DNA of 64,000 bases from NCBI GenBank assembly GCA_963697405.1, contig CAVONY010000043.1, forward strand, positions 1 to 64,000, given 5' to 3'. Every line of letters begins with the position of its first letter. Position 1 is the first letter of the stretch. Positions 1-7,656 of the stretch are shown in pieces. The notes under the pieces are model-generated. The model was not told the origin of the DNA, did not search any database, and worked only from the letters and a program-made list of their open reading frames with translations. The position numbers were made by a program, and so were the translations under genes. The DNA is from Desulfosarcina sp963697405. Its GTDB lineage: Bacteria; Desulfobacterota; Desulfobacteria; Desulfobacterales; Desulfosarcinaceae.

Positions 1-1008
1 ATCGGTCGATTGCGCATCGGCGGGGCCAGGCACTGCCATTGTAGCAAAGGATAGCCACAGTGCCAACATGGCCGGGGCATTTCAGCCGGGTCCAGTCATA
101 CGTACCTCCTTGACAGGTGAATAGTGATTTCGGGTGGCAGGACCAAAGATGTCTACACCGGCACCTCTACCTGCGTCGAGGACTTTTATTCTCCCGGAAC
201 GCAGAACCGGGTCGCAAGAGGATATTTTTAGGATGGCAAGAGTCAAAATCGGTATCGAATCCCCACGCAAACGGTATTCGAACCGCCGTCGCCGGCAACG
301 GTGCCGAATTCGTCAGACCGGTGGTGCAACCGCAGCAGTGCTTCCCAAGCCGCGGCCGGCGGACGGAGGGTCAACTCACCGTACCAGTAAATCAGCCACC
401 GGCTGCTGGAGACACTGGTTTCGATTCCAATCGGCGGGATCTGGCGGCGCAGGACGGGCCGATTTGCCATGCGAAGCTGGTGGTCACATCTCGGTTCCAG
501 GGAAACCGGTGCCAGCGGAACCCGATGATCGGCAGATTGAACTCTCAATCATCCTGGTCCCCGAAGTATTAGCCCACCTGCGCCTCCAGTTCGCAGGACA
601 GCTTGTCGTCGAAAGCGGGCAATGGTCCACGAACCTGCCGCCACGACCATCGTGGCATCCGAAAAGTCGCGCCGGGGAGGATTGCCCGTTCCCATTTTTC
701 TGTGGTCAACCAGCATAGATGGCCAGGGCGTAATCCCGGGCCAGGGCAATGGCCGGGATAACTACCAAAAGAACATCAGCTTGGCGATGTGTGAGCCCTT
801 TTTAATTCCTTCGAGCATTCGCCATGATTAGCATCTTCGTGGCGGTCGATTAGTTGGCCGGACTGATCGAGGCATAGGTGCCCCTATTCATAAATACGGT
901 GTCATTCGATTGCCGATACATCTCGGAGCACGGCGTTGCTCGGCGCGCCAATAGCGTTGCTATTGGGACTTCTCGCGCCTTGTGTCGCGCTCCGGCAATC
1001 TCGGTGAG
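1..1008. other. Gene-poor, apparently decayed stretch
   Basis: No reading frame here has convincing domain content or a good ribosome binding site. A minus-strand frame at 243-548 contains a YWY-type patch that faintly recalls EpsI-like proteins, but I cannot support that assignment. A small perfect hairpin (CCAATAGC, 3-nt loop, GCTATTGG) lies near 949-967. The stretch leads into a clear pseudogene, so decayed coding DNA is the likeliest explanation. Confidence 0.4.
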
Positions 1009-1608
1009 TCACCGTATTTCCGAACAGGGGCACGGAGGCGCACTAGGCATGTGCATTAATAGCTTTTGGTCTTGGGTAATGTTTATTTCATCAACCGGGT
1101 CGCGGGATTGCTTTTTACCCATGTGGAAACCGACCGCGCTTGATTTCAACTGGGGCAGCCCGTCTTGGAGATACACGCCCTGGATCCCCAGCAATCCATT
1201 ATTTTCCGGAAACCAGAGTGTGCCGGTCTCTTTGTCGTAAAGCACGAAGGTCCTTTTGTAGGTCCACCCCGAAGGTGCGATGGTGAGCTTTTTACCGTCC
1301 GATCGGCGGCTGTACACAGCCGCCAGATCGACAAGCGGTCAGTAGCCGGCGACGATGGCTTCCGATCCAAGAAAGGTGTTGGCCGTTTCATGGTGGCGCA
1401 ATTTGTTGACCGAATAGGCATGCGCGTCACCATTCCCGGCCACCCCGATAACGCGCATCCTCGAGCCATTCTGCGTTGAACTGGGCTGCCAATGGTTATT
1501 ATCTAATGGATTGAAGGCGTGTCGACCGATGCCGAATTCAAAATGGGCCGGGTCGAATCCAATCGATACGGCCTGCGTAATGTCCCAGCGTTCACCGGTA
1601 CGGCTCAC
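1009..1608 (-). pseudogene. DUF3179-family protein remnant
   Basis: Two minus-strand frames together resemble a DUF3179 protein, a family of unknown function often exported. The upstream frame (1608 to 1339) carries the family-like block MRVIGVAGNGDAHAYSVN followed by a His/Glu-containing LRHHETAN, then stops. The downstream frame (1317 to 1009) carries GWTYKRTFVLYDKETGTLW and a LLGIQGVYL block, which belong to the C-terminal half of the same family. The Cys-rich YCPLCGTA-type segment expected between them is lost where the frame breaks, and no start or ribosome binding site is convincing. Assignment rests on remembered family motifs, not a search. Confidence 0.5.
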
Positions 1609-2179
1609 CAGGCATGCTTGTTACTTCTTTAAGACGGCAGCCGCTGCATGTGGGGAGAGAAGAGTCAATATCAAGCAGGGCTTGTAAATATCCTCATCCG
1701 GGTATTCCCATGTTTACCTCCCCGGCTGATTGCGATTTATTGCTTCTTACGGGTTTAGTCTTGGGAGGGATGTGTTCCTTACAAAAAATCGATGCCGGTG
1801 GCTGATCGAGCAGGCAGTATAGGGGCGATAGGCCCGATGGTCACGCCTTGGGAAAAACATGTGGGCAAGGATCGGACCATTGTCGGTATGCTGGATCTGC
1901 TTGGCCTGACCGTCGATTGCGCAGCCCAACACAACGCTTCATTTTTCCGACCTATACTTGAATTGACAAAACTGGAATGCGAGTCAGGGCTCAGCTGGAC
2001 AATATGTTATCACAGTTTTTCAGAGACCCCTTTCACCGTTGATGTGAGATAGCGCATGTTTCGGGCCAGAACCACCCACCCCAATATATTGTATAGGCTA
2101 TAAATCAGAATAGTACAGCGCATCATCGCTTACTCTGGCTGATCGACCAGGCCCAGCTGATTAACACCCCAGATGTGCA
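1609..2179. other. Intergenic region with one copy of a diverged direct repeat
   Basis: No gene is supported here. About 95 bp at 1951-2045 resembles 5222-5312: both begin CCTAT, share TTGAATTGACAAAA and GGAAT, then GAGTC, and end in a GTTGATGT block. The two copies are in the same orientation and bracket the HxlR/VOC/PagL segment. Confidence 0.5.
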
Positions 2180-2467
2180 TCATTTCAAGAATCGGGTACG
2201 CATGTTGCCCAGACCGGTCAGTGTGTATTCCACACGGGGAGGTACTTCCGGGTAAACGGTCCTGAACAGCAAACCGTCCCGCTCCAGTTCTTTGAGTTGC
2301 TGGGTCAGCATCTTCTGACTAACGCCGGGAACGATCCGTTCCAGCTCTTTGTACCGCTTGGTTCCATCATGAAGGTGCCACAGCATAAGGCATTTCCACT
2401 TACCGCTAAGTACATCCATTGAGACTTCCACCGGGCAGCGATATTTCCGACCATTCCATTCGATCAC
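2180..2467 (-). CDS. HxlR-family transcriptional regulator
   Basis: Predicted 95-residue winged-helix regulator of the HxlR type, which usually senses reactive or toxic small molecules and controls a divergent enzyme gene. The N-terminal RKYRCPVEVSMDVLSGKW block with its single Cys and the later RYKELERIVPGVSQKMLTQQLKELE recognition-helix region are typical. I chose the GTG at 2467 because GGAGG lies about 8 nt upstream and family members start a few residues before the CP motif. An ATG at 2545 would add 26 atypical residues and would cover a perfect palindrome at 2520-2535 that looks like an operator. It is divergent to the VOC gene, the usual HxlR arrangement. Confidence 0.85.
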   Translation of the reverse strand: MIEWNGRKYRCPVEVSMDVLSGKWKCLMLWHLHDGTKRYKELERIVPGVSQKMLTQQLKELERDGLLFRTVYPEVPPRVEYTLTGLGNMRTRFLK

Positions 2468-2519
2468 TTCAATCCCTCCTTCAAAAAAATATCTTGGAAA
2501 CCTTCGCCAACCGGCAATT

Positions 2520-2535
2520 CGAACCAATTGGTTCG
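2520..2535. promoter_or_regulatory. Perfect 16-bp palindrome, candidate HxlR operator
   Basis: CGAACCAATTGGTTCG is a perfect palindrome between the HxlR start and the divergent VOC gene. A related half site, ACGAAACC, lies near 2602-2609. Position and symmetry suit autoregulation by a dimeric winged-helix protein. Binding is inferred only. Confidence 0.45.
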
Positions 2536-2643
2536 TGTCGAACAAAAAAGTGCCTTCTTGTGCATCATTTTCAATGAGTTATATTGACACTGTAGCCAGG
2601 TACGAAACCAAAAAACAAAATCAATTCACACAGGAGCCAAGCA

Positions 2644-3141
2644 ATCACATACCCGAGAACTTTTTCACATATAGGAATATCCGTCACGAACCTTGAGCAG
2701 GCTGTGGATTTTTACACCAACGTCCTTGGATGGTACGTGATCATGCCGCCAACAGAAATCGTTGCCGACGATTCAGCCATAGGCGTCATGTGCAACGACG
2801 TCTTTGGCGAAGGGTGGGGCAGTTTTCGTATCGCTCACTTGTCCACGGGAGACAAGATCGGTGTTGAAATTTTCGAATTTCGAAATGCCGAGCAACGGAA
2901 AAACAACTTTGAATACTGGAAAACCGGCGTCTTTCACTTTTGTGTACAAGACCCGGATGTTGAAGGCTTGGCGGCAAAGATCGTGGAGAACGGTGGCAAG
3001 CAGCGAATGCCTGTGCGCGAATACTACCCGGGCGAAAAGCCATACCGAATGGTGTATTGTGAAGACCCCTTCGGAAACCTCATCGAAATCTACTCTCACA
3101 GCTACGAGCTGACCTACTCCGCAGGGGCATATCAAGAATAA
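2644..3141 (+). CDS. VOC-family (glyoxalase/bleomycin-resistance fold) protein
   Basis: About 165 residues of a vicinal-oxygen-chelate protein, a small metalloenzyme or binding fold. The domain starts with FSHIGISVTNLEQAVDFYT, whose His is a usual metal ligand, and ends with MVYCEDPFGNLIEIYS, which supplies the C-terminal Glu. The first in-frame GTG (2704) would remove the first strand and that His. A well-placed AGGAG at 2632-2636 instead points to codon 2644, which is ATC, so the gene uses a non-canonical start or has lost its ATG. It is divergent to an HxlR regulator and followed by a strong terminator. The substrate is unknown. Confidence 0.8.
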   Translation: MTYPRTFSHIGISVTNLEQAVDFYTNVLGWYVIMPPTEIVADDSAIGVMCNDVFGEGWGSFRIAHLSTGDKIGVEIFEFRNAEQRKNNFEYWKTGVFHFCVQDPDVEGLAAKIVENGGKQRMPVREYYPGEKPYRMVYCEDPFGNLIEIYSHSYELTYSAGAYQE

Positions 3142-3160
3142 CTTTGGGATACATCGAGAC

Positions 3161-3192
3161 AAGGCCCGGACTTTCGTTCGGGCCTTTCTCTG
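3161..3192 (+). terminator. Rho-independent-type terminator after the VOC gene
   Basis: A 9-bp stem (AGGCCCGGA / TTCGGGCCT, one G-U pair) with a 6-nt loop is followed by a pyrimidine-rich TTTCTCTGTTT tract, 20 nt past the VOC stop codon. Confidence 0.7.
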
Positions 3193-3763
3193 TTTGACCG
3201 CAGACTGCTACGAATAGTCCTTTGCAAACGCAGTCTGAATTCGATGGAAGAATGCTTGCCAATAAGCTCTGTAATCATGGCCAACCATGCAGAGAAGAAT
3301 AAGGAAGATATTCTTGATTCAAAAAAATACTGTGAACCCCACATATTGTGGCTCGTACAAGATCTGATTATGTAAAGATAGATCATCATTTATTCAGTTA
3401 TTTCTTTAACTGGGCGTTTAGTACCATACATAAGGTTTGAAAGGCCTGCCCCTTGCGACGTGAGTTAAGCTGTGCGACCCATTAAGGGGCGGCCGGTTTT
3501 CTGTTGTCAAAATTCTTGAAATTCAGGAAAATCGGCATCCGATTGCGCGATTGACATATAATCAATTATCGGTCATGCTTTTTTCGTTTGGAGAGGCTTG
3601 AATGTTCGGTTTTTGACACCATTCATATTTAGATTTTTTTTCACTAAAACATACAAGCTGAATTCTCCCTGTTTTCTTTTGGAAAAGGGAATTCTTATCA
3701 CCAATGGTGCAGCCGGTGTCCTGGTGTGAGCATCTTTGGTTTCTGTATGAAGAGGCAACGGAA
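3193..3763. other. AT-rich intergenic region, nothing recognised
   Basis: No gene, repeat or convincing promoter was found. Short frames on both strands lack ribosome binding sites and family-like motifs. Confidence 0.4.
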
Positions 3764-4366
3764 ATGACGATTATCAATCATATTTGTGAAACCAGAACCG
3801 TCTCGTGTGTCGGATTCGTTGTGCGGTTGCTGTTGCTAAGTTTTATCTGGTCCCTCCTTGTTCCCGTGCCGAGTTACTCTGAAGAGACGCGTTTACTGAA
3901 CCTCAGTTTTCGTGCGCGCATCTCCGGAGCAACTACGCTGGGTGAACAGCAGCCTGAGGAGTTTGAAGAGTACGACCTGGCAGCGAACTTTGGGTTGCCG
4001 TGGCTGCGCTATTCCCGTTCAGGCTGGGGAGTCAGTACACGGTTGATGACGAGCGTGGGGATTTTGCGGGGCGGAGGAGAAAGCGGCCTGGTCGTTTCTA
4101 TCATCCCCGGAGTCGCCTTGGGGAGTGAAGACGGACGGTTTTCCTTTGACATAGGAGCGGGCGGAGCGCTGCTCAGCAGGTATCGCTTCGGGACGCAGGA
4201 CTACGGCGGACCTTTCCAGTTTGCCTTGACCGTCGGCGCCGGCTTTCCGCTTTATAAACGGTTGGGGTTGGGCTACCGGTTTCTGCACTATTCCGATGCC
4301 GGAGTAAACGGTTCTGATACGATCGGGGCGGATTTTCACATGATTGAGTTTAGCTATTGGTTCTGA
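3764..4366 (+). CDS. PagL-like / acyloxyacyl hydrolase family outer-membrane protein
   Basis: A 200-residue predicted exported beta-barrel protein. The ATG at 3764 was chosen over 3704 because an AGAGG lies 8 nt upstream and the protein then begins with a signal peptide: a hydrophobic core around residues 20-36 and a cleavage region near VPSYSEE. The C-terminal half has alternating barrel strands and the motif GYRFLHYSDAG, which matches the lipid A 3-O-deacylase (PagL) His-Ser pattern, followed by an acidic residue and a terminal aromatic (YWF) typical of outer-membrane proteins. Expected role is trimming lipid A acyl chains. It stands alone. Confidence 0.65.
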   Translation: MTIINHICETRTVSCVGFVVRLLLLSFIWSLLVPVPSYSEETRLLNLSFRARISGATTLGEQQPEEFEEYDLAANFGLPWLRYSRSGWGVSTRLMTSVGILRGGGESGLVVSIIPGVALGSEDGRFSFDIGAGGALLSRYRFGTQDYGGPFQFALTVGAGFPLYKRLGLGYRFLHYSDAGVNGSDTIGADFHMIEFSYWF

Positions 4367-4602
4367 AAAACACCTATATTCCTGAAACGTGAAGCGCAAA
4401 CCACGGCCGCTGCCCATGCCCCGCCTGTCCATACGCCCCCCTTGTTTGACGATTCTCACGGGCCGAGTGCGGATGATTAACTTGTCGATCCGAAATACCC
4501 GGTGGCGTCCTGTTTTTGACGCCCCATATAAGGCCGATCATGTTGCAATTACATTTTGTAATTTTTGTTTGATTAAGGTTTGAAGTACTTGAGTACGGAC
4601 TT
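4367..4602. other. Intergenic, nothing recognised
   Basis: No supported gene or repeat. Confidence 0.4.
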
Positions 4603-5204
4603 ATGGGCGTAAGTTTCACCGGGTTCCAGGTATATGCTGGCTGGTTGTTCGTCACGACGAAAAACGATCCGCCGCTTTTCATTCCTGTGTCACAAGCGCG
4701 CGTTTTGAATGCATACATGGCCCAGGCGCAGCGACTGATGGCGCAGGCCGATGCGGGAAATGTGTGGCTCTCAGGATCCTTGGCAACCTACAACAGCGAT
4801 GAAATGAAAAAATGCGCCGGCAAGCCATCGAACAGGCGGGAGCCAACGAAAAAGATCCCAAGAAAGCGGCGGAAAAATGGGCCAAGGCCGAACGCGACAA
4901 CGCGGAGCAGGAGCGTCATTTGCGTGAGGGGGCGATGGCCTCAGCCTCATCGAACCCCATGTATGCTGCGGCAATGAAAGCCCATGACCAATAGATGCAC
5001 CGCTTAACAGGCATGAGCGAAGCTGAACGCAACGCACCCGCCCATATGCGCGTCGACCCCGAGGCCCTGTTGCTTGAGGATTTGGCTGCGCAGAGCGATC
5101 CCGCCACCGCGGCTTTAATGCAGTACAGCCCGGAACTTGTAAATAAAAAGCTCGGTCCGGAAATCCCCCATCTTTTGATATTGCCGATTGGCACATCTCA
5201 ATAA
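4603..5204 (+). pseudogene. Unknown gene broken by an A-run frameshift and a stop codon
   Basis: The frame from 4603 ends its plausible coding in ATYNSDEMKK at an A6 run (4807-4812). Adding one A joins it to the frame from 4812, which continues as a charged helical segment (MRRQAIEQAGANEKDPKKAAEKWAKAERDN). That frame stops with TAG at 4992-4994, and the same frame resumes immediately with a 69-residue segment to 5204. Composition across the three pieces looks like one soluble, helix-rich, Ala/Glu-rich protein. I do not recognise the family, and the true start is unclear. It could be a pseudogene, a sequencing error in the homopolymer, or two overlapping genes. Confidence 0.4.
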
Positions 5205-5221
5205 TGCGCTAAGTTATTCTG

Positions 5222-5312
5222 GCCTATGATTGAATTGACAAAATTGGAATAAGAGTCGGGACGACTCTTGACATTATGCTATCATATACTTTCAAAAGCT
5301 CTCTGTTTTGTT
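5222..5312. repeat. Second copy of the diverged direct repeat
   Basis: Matches 1951-2045 over about 90 bp with small gaps: CCTATGATTGAATTGACAAA, then GGAAT, GAGTCGGGACGACTC and a final GTTGATGT. Orientation is the same as the first copy. Confidence 0.5.
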
Positions 5313-5395
5313 GATGTATTGGAGGAACCTGCAGCATTTGAACTCATTTTTTTTGATGCATCTAAAAAAGTCAGGTGGAGTGAATTGGAACACAG

Positions 5396-6142
5396 CTAAC
5401 TCGGTTTTTCGGGGCGGTGATACCACATTTGGTAGCAGGCATCTCGGTTCCGAAGGGGGTTGAAATGTAGCAGCAATCCAAATGTCATAATCAGAATCTC
5501 CCATGTACTATACCAAACCAATTTTCTGCTGCTTGAGATAATGGGTTCTTCCAGAATAACAAAACTTTTTCCTTTCTTTTGGCCCCAGCGCCGCAAAGCC
5601 CGAGAGAAATGGATCTCTTCAGATGCATAATAGCGTTCATCAAACCCACCGGTTTCTATAAATGCCTCATGAGTACAAAAAACATATGCTCCGCAGGCCC
5701 ACTTGAAGGTTCTTGATAATAATAACCAAACTATAAGCGCGAATTTGGCTAAAAATGGCAAATGTCCGTCAAATTTCGCGATTGTGCCTCCTCCGCAACA
5801 ATCTCCGGATCCGATGGCCGTCAAGGTCTTTTTTAAGAGAACCGGAGATATTGTTGTATCGCTGTCAACAAAGATGAGAAATCTGCCGAGAGCTTCCTTT
5901 GCGCCTGCATTACGTGCTCGAGAAATCTGTCTGTGTTTTTCAAAGACAACCCGCGCACCATATGCTTCGGCAATGGCAGCAGTGCGGTCAGTAGAGTTAT
6001 TGTTGGTAACAATAATCTCACCGCGAAATTCGCCAATAGCATTCATCGCGTTCTTCAGGCTTGCCAATGTTTTGGGTAGATACGCTTCCTCATTATATGC
6101 TGGAATAATAAAGGAAAAATCCAACTTTATATTTTCGTTCAT
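5396..6142 (-). CDS. Family 2 glycosyltransferase
   Basis: A 248-residue GT-A glycosyltransferase. The N-terminal domain has FSFIIPAYNEEAYL (nucleotide-sugar binding), VTNNNSTDRTAAIAEAYGA, and FLIFVDSDTTISP, whose DSD is the metal-binding DxD. A hydrophobic stretch near residues 130-145 and a C-terminal one (TWEILIMTFGLLLHF) suggest membrane association. The family transfers sugars to lipids or polysaccharide; the acceptor is unknown. The gene has lower GC than the metabolic genes further on. It begins only about 10 nt after a GTTGGAAA core that closes an attC-like palindrome, as a gene cassette would. Confidence 0.88.
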   Translation of the reverse strand: MNENIKLDFSFIIPAYNEEAYLPKTLASLKNAMNAIGEFRGEIIVTNNNSTDRTAAIAEAYGARVVFEKHRQISRARNAGAKEALGRFLIFVDSDTTISPVLLKKTLTAIGSGDCCGGGTIAKFDGHLPFLAKFALIVWLLLSRTFKWACGAYVFCTHEAFIETGGFDERYYASEEIHFSRALRRWGQKKGKSFVILEEPIISSSRKLVWYSTWEILIMTFGLLLHFNPLRNRDACYQMWYHRPEKPS

Positions 6143-6144
6143 CT

Positions 6145-6239
6145 ATATTTCCAACGCTGAGATAAACCGCGCATGCTGTTTGTGCGTCCGATGAAGGGGC
6201 ATAGCCCCGTCATCTAATTGATGGTCTTGTTAGAAACCG
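6145..6239 (-). other. attC-like recombination site (candidate) between the SGNH and GT2 genes
   Basis: Read on the minus strand, the SGNH stop codon lies inside TTTCTAAC. About 75 nt later comes GTTGGAAA, complementary to it with one G-T pair. Between them is an 11-bp hairpin (GATGACGGGGC / GCCCCTTCATC) and, just before the second core, TTTATCTCAGC, which resembles the L-R arm of known integron attC sites. The next gene starts about 10 nt later. The inner arm pairing is weak, so this stays a candidate. Confidence 0.33.
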
Positions 6240-6871
6240 GTACTTTCGGATGCCGCGCGAGCAATAGCCTCTCCTAATATCTTGTGTTGATTTTCATCTA
6301 AATGGATGCCGTCTACAACACTTGCCTTTGTGACTTTCCCGGAATCAAAGAAAAGTACAGAAAACGCTGAGGCAACCTTTTCAAGCTCCGTAGCCAAGCC
6401 GATACACCGCTTTTCAGAATCCTTAAACTTGTTTGCAATAACACCCTTTGGCTCAATGATTGTTGGCGGTGCGACAACCATGATTTCTGGTGTTGGCATT
6501 CCAGGTTCTATCGGTGCCTCGCGAACTATTTTTATGAGTTTAGCCATGCCCTGCGCTGATAACCATGCATCATGGTTATGTGTACACTGAAAATCGTTTG
6601 TGCCAAGCATTAAAATGACCAATTTTAAGGGTGAATGCATTTCAATGACTTGTGCAAGCCCCTTGGCACCATCACGACCATCTTTAAATGGGTCGGGCCA
6701 TACTGTTCTTCTACCATTGAGGCAATTCTCGATCACCTTAACGCTATACCCCATTTCCGTTAGGGCATTTTCAAATACGCCTGGCCAGCGTTTGTCAAAT
6801 GGCAGCCGTCTTCTCGTATTTGGAATTATTCCCCAAGTTAGGCTATCTGAATAAACAAGAATCTGATCCAT
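6230..6871 (-). CDS. SGNH/GDSL hydrolase, MsAcT-like esterase/acyltransferase
   Basis: A 213-residue SGNH hydrolase. Block I is YSDSLTWG near residue 7 (nucleophile Ser in GDSL position, with Tyr replacing the usual Gly), block III is MLGTNDF near residue 90 (Asn), and block V is VDGIHLD near residue 188 (Asp-x-x-His). The order and wording, including the Trp-Gly after the nucleophile and VVAPP, are close to the Mycobacterium smegmatis acyltransferase group of arylesterases. No signal peptide is seen, so it is probably cytoplasmic. It lies between two attC-like palindromes and in the same orientation as the downstream glycosyltransferase. Confidence 0.85.
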   Translation of the reverse strand: MDQILVYSDSLTWGIIPNTRRRLPFDKRWPGVFENALTEMGYSVKVIENCLNGRRTVWPDPFKDGRDGAKGLAQVIEMHSPLKLVILMLGTNDFQCTHNHDAWLSAQGMAKLIKIVREAPIEPGMPTPEIMVVAPPTIIEPKGVIANKFKDSEKRCIGLATELEKVASAFSVLFFDSGKVTKASVVDGIHLDENQHKILGEAIARAASESTGF

Positions 6872-6894
6872 AGGTTTTACCGGGGCCTTCTATC

Positions 6895-6960
6895 ATTGAG
6901 ATTTAACAGACGTATCGTTAATGCCAAAATGGCATATTTAACACATGTCTTGCTAACACC
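6895..6960 (-). other. Second attC-like palindrome upstream of the SGNH gene
   Basis: On the minus strand TTAGCAAGAC begins an imperfect palindrome centred on TATGCCATTTTGGCAT and ends in GTCT followed by GTTAAAT, which fits the attC core consensus GTTRRRY. The inner arms (AGACATGTGTTAA and TTAACGATACGTCT) are largely complementary. The first core is degenerate. The SGNH ATG follows about 28 nt later. Confidence 0.33.
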
Positions 6961-7064
6961 CCATTTAAGGATAAAAAATAACCAATTTCAACCTGCTCTC
7001 TAATTTGGGGGCAGTCTAATTCAGATAACCATGATTACCAACAGATTGGATTATATCCGTCTTG
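6961..7064. other. Spacer, nothing recognised
   Basis: AT-rich spacer after the degenerate cyclase-like frame; no supported feature. Confidence 0.3.
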
Positions 7065-7580
7065 TCAAATTACTGATAACATCCTTTTTTTGCGTATCTT
7101 CAACCGCGTCGCTGATGTGTGAAGGTTGTTGTGATGCACTCCAAAAACCCTTGCAGCAGCGGCCAGTTTCCCTTTCTTGCTTTCCAAAATATGATCAACC
7201 GCGATAGTGAGATAGTGAGCGCATTTGCCGCCACTTGTCGGAGCGAAGCTGAGATACCGGGCACCGATGCAGCGGGGTTGGCAAGTGAACGGGAAATCGA
7301 TATCATCTTTACGGTGCTGTGCAGCACTGCCGCTTTCGGCGGAACATTCCTCACGGCTTAGCCGCGGGGAGGGTTCAATTCTTTTAGTTGGTGGCGAACC
7401 GACCTGGTCGGTTAGTAAACTTTTGGGCGCATTCAAAAGAACAGAAATAATAATTTTTGCTGCAGATGCATTCCCATGCGCTTCAGTCAATGCCGTATAA
7501 CCTGATAAATCTGCGACTAAGATAACAATGTCTTTTTCTTTGGAACCAGTCATATACAAAACCTCGACGATGCGTTTCAA
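7065..7580 (-). pseudogene. Chimeric open frame: cyclase-like N-terminus, REP-like repeat, NorR-type C-terminal HTH
   Basis: The 171-codon frame is open but composite. Residues 15-45 (KDIVILVADLSGYTALTEAHGNA) resemble the start of a nucleotide-cyclase-like DUF2652 domain. The last 45 residues (DHILESKKGKLAAAARVFGVHHNNLHTSATRL) match the Fis-type DNA-binding end of the neighbouring NorR-like protein (LDAKKGNWAAAARELGMHRSNLHNLATRL). The segment between (about 7203-7378) is not protein-like: it corresponds to the repeat that also occurs at 26881-26990. I infer two unrelated gene remnants joined by a mobile repeat. Expression is doubtful. Confidence 0.55.
7203..7378. repeat. REP-like repeat, copy 1 (inside the chimeric frame)
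   Basis: Shares with 26881-26990, in the same order, GAGCGCATT, then GCGGGGTT-GCAAGTGAAC (GCGGGGTTAGCGAGCGAAC in the other copy), AATCGATATCATC, TTTACGGTG, and finally CCGCGGGGAGGGTTCA. This copy has two extra segments and has lost the perfect terminal hairpin. Confidence 0.5.
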
Positions 7581-7656
7581 TCGATAATATTCATATTTCC
7601 TTCAGCTAAAGAAAAAGCTGATAACGACCATGCTGACGAGTTTATTGGTATCCATA

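Noticed and set aside
949..967. Perfect hairpin near the window start as a terminator
   Set aside because: No T tract and no gene with a supported stop codon nearby.
2584..2606. TTGACA upstream of the VOC gene as a sigma70 promoter
   Set aside because: No acceptable -10 element lies 16-18 nt downstream.
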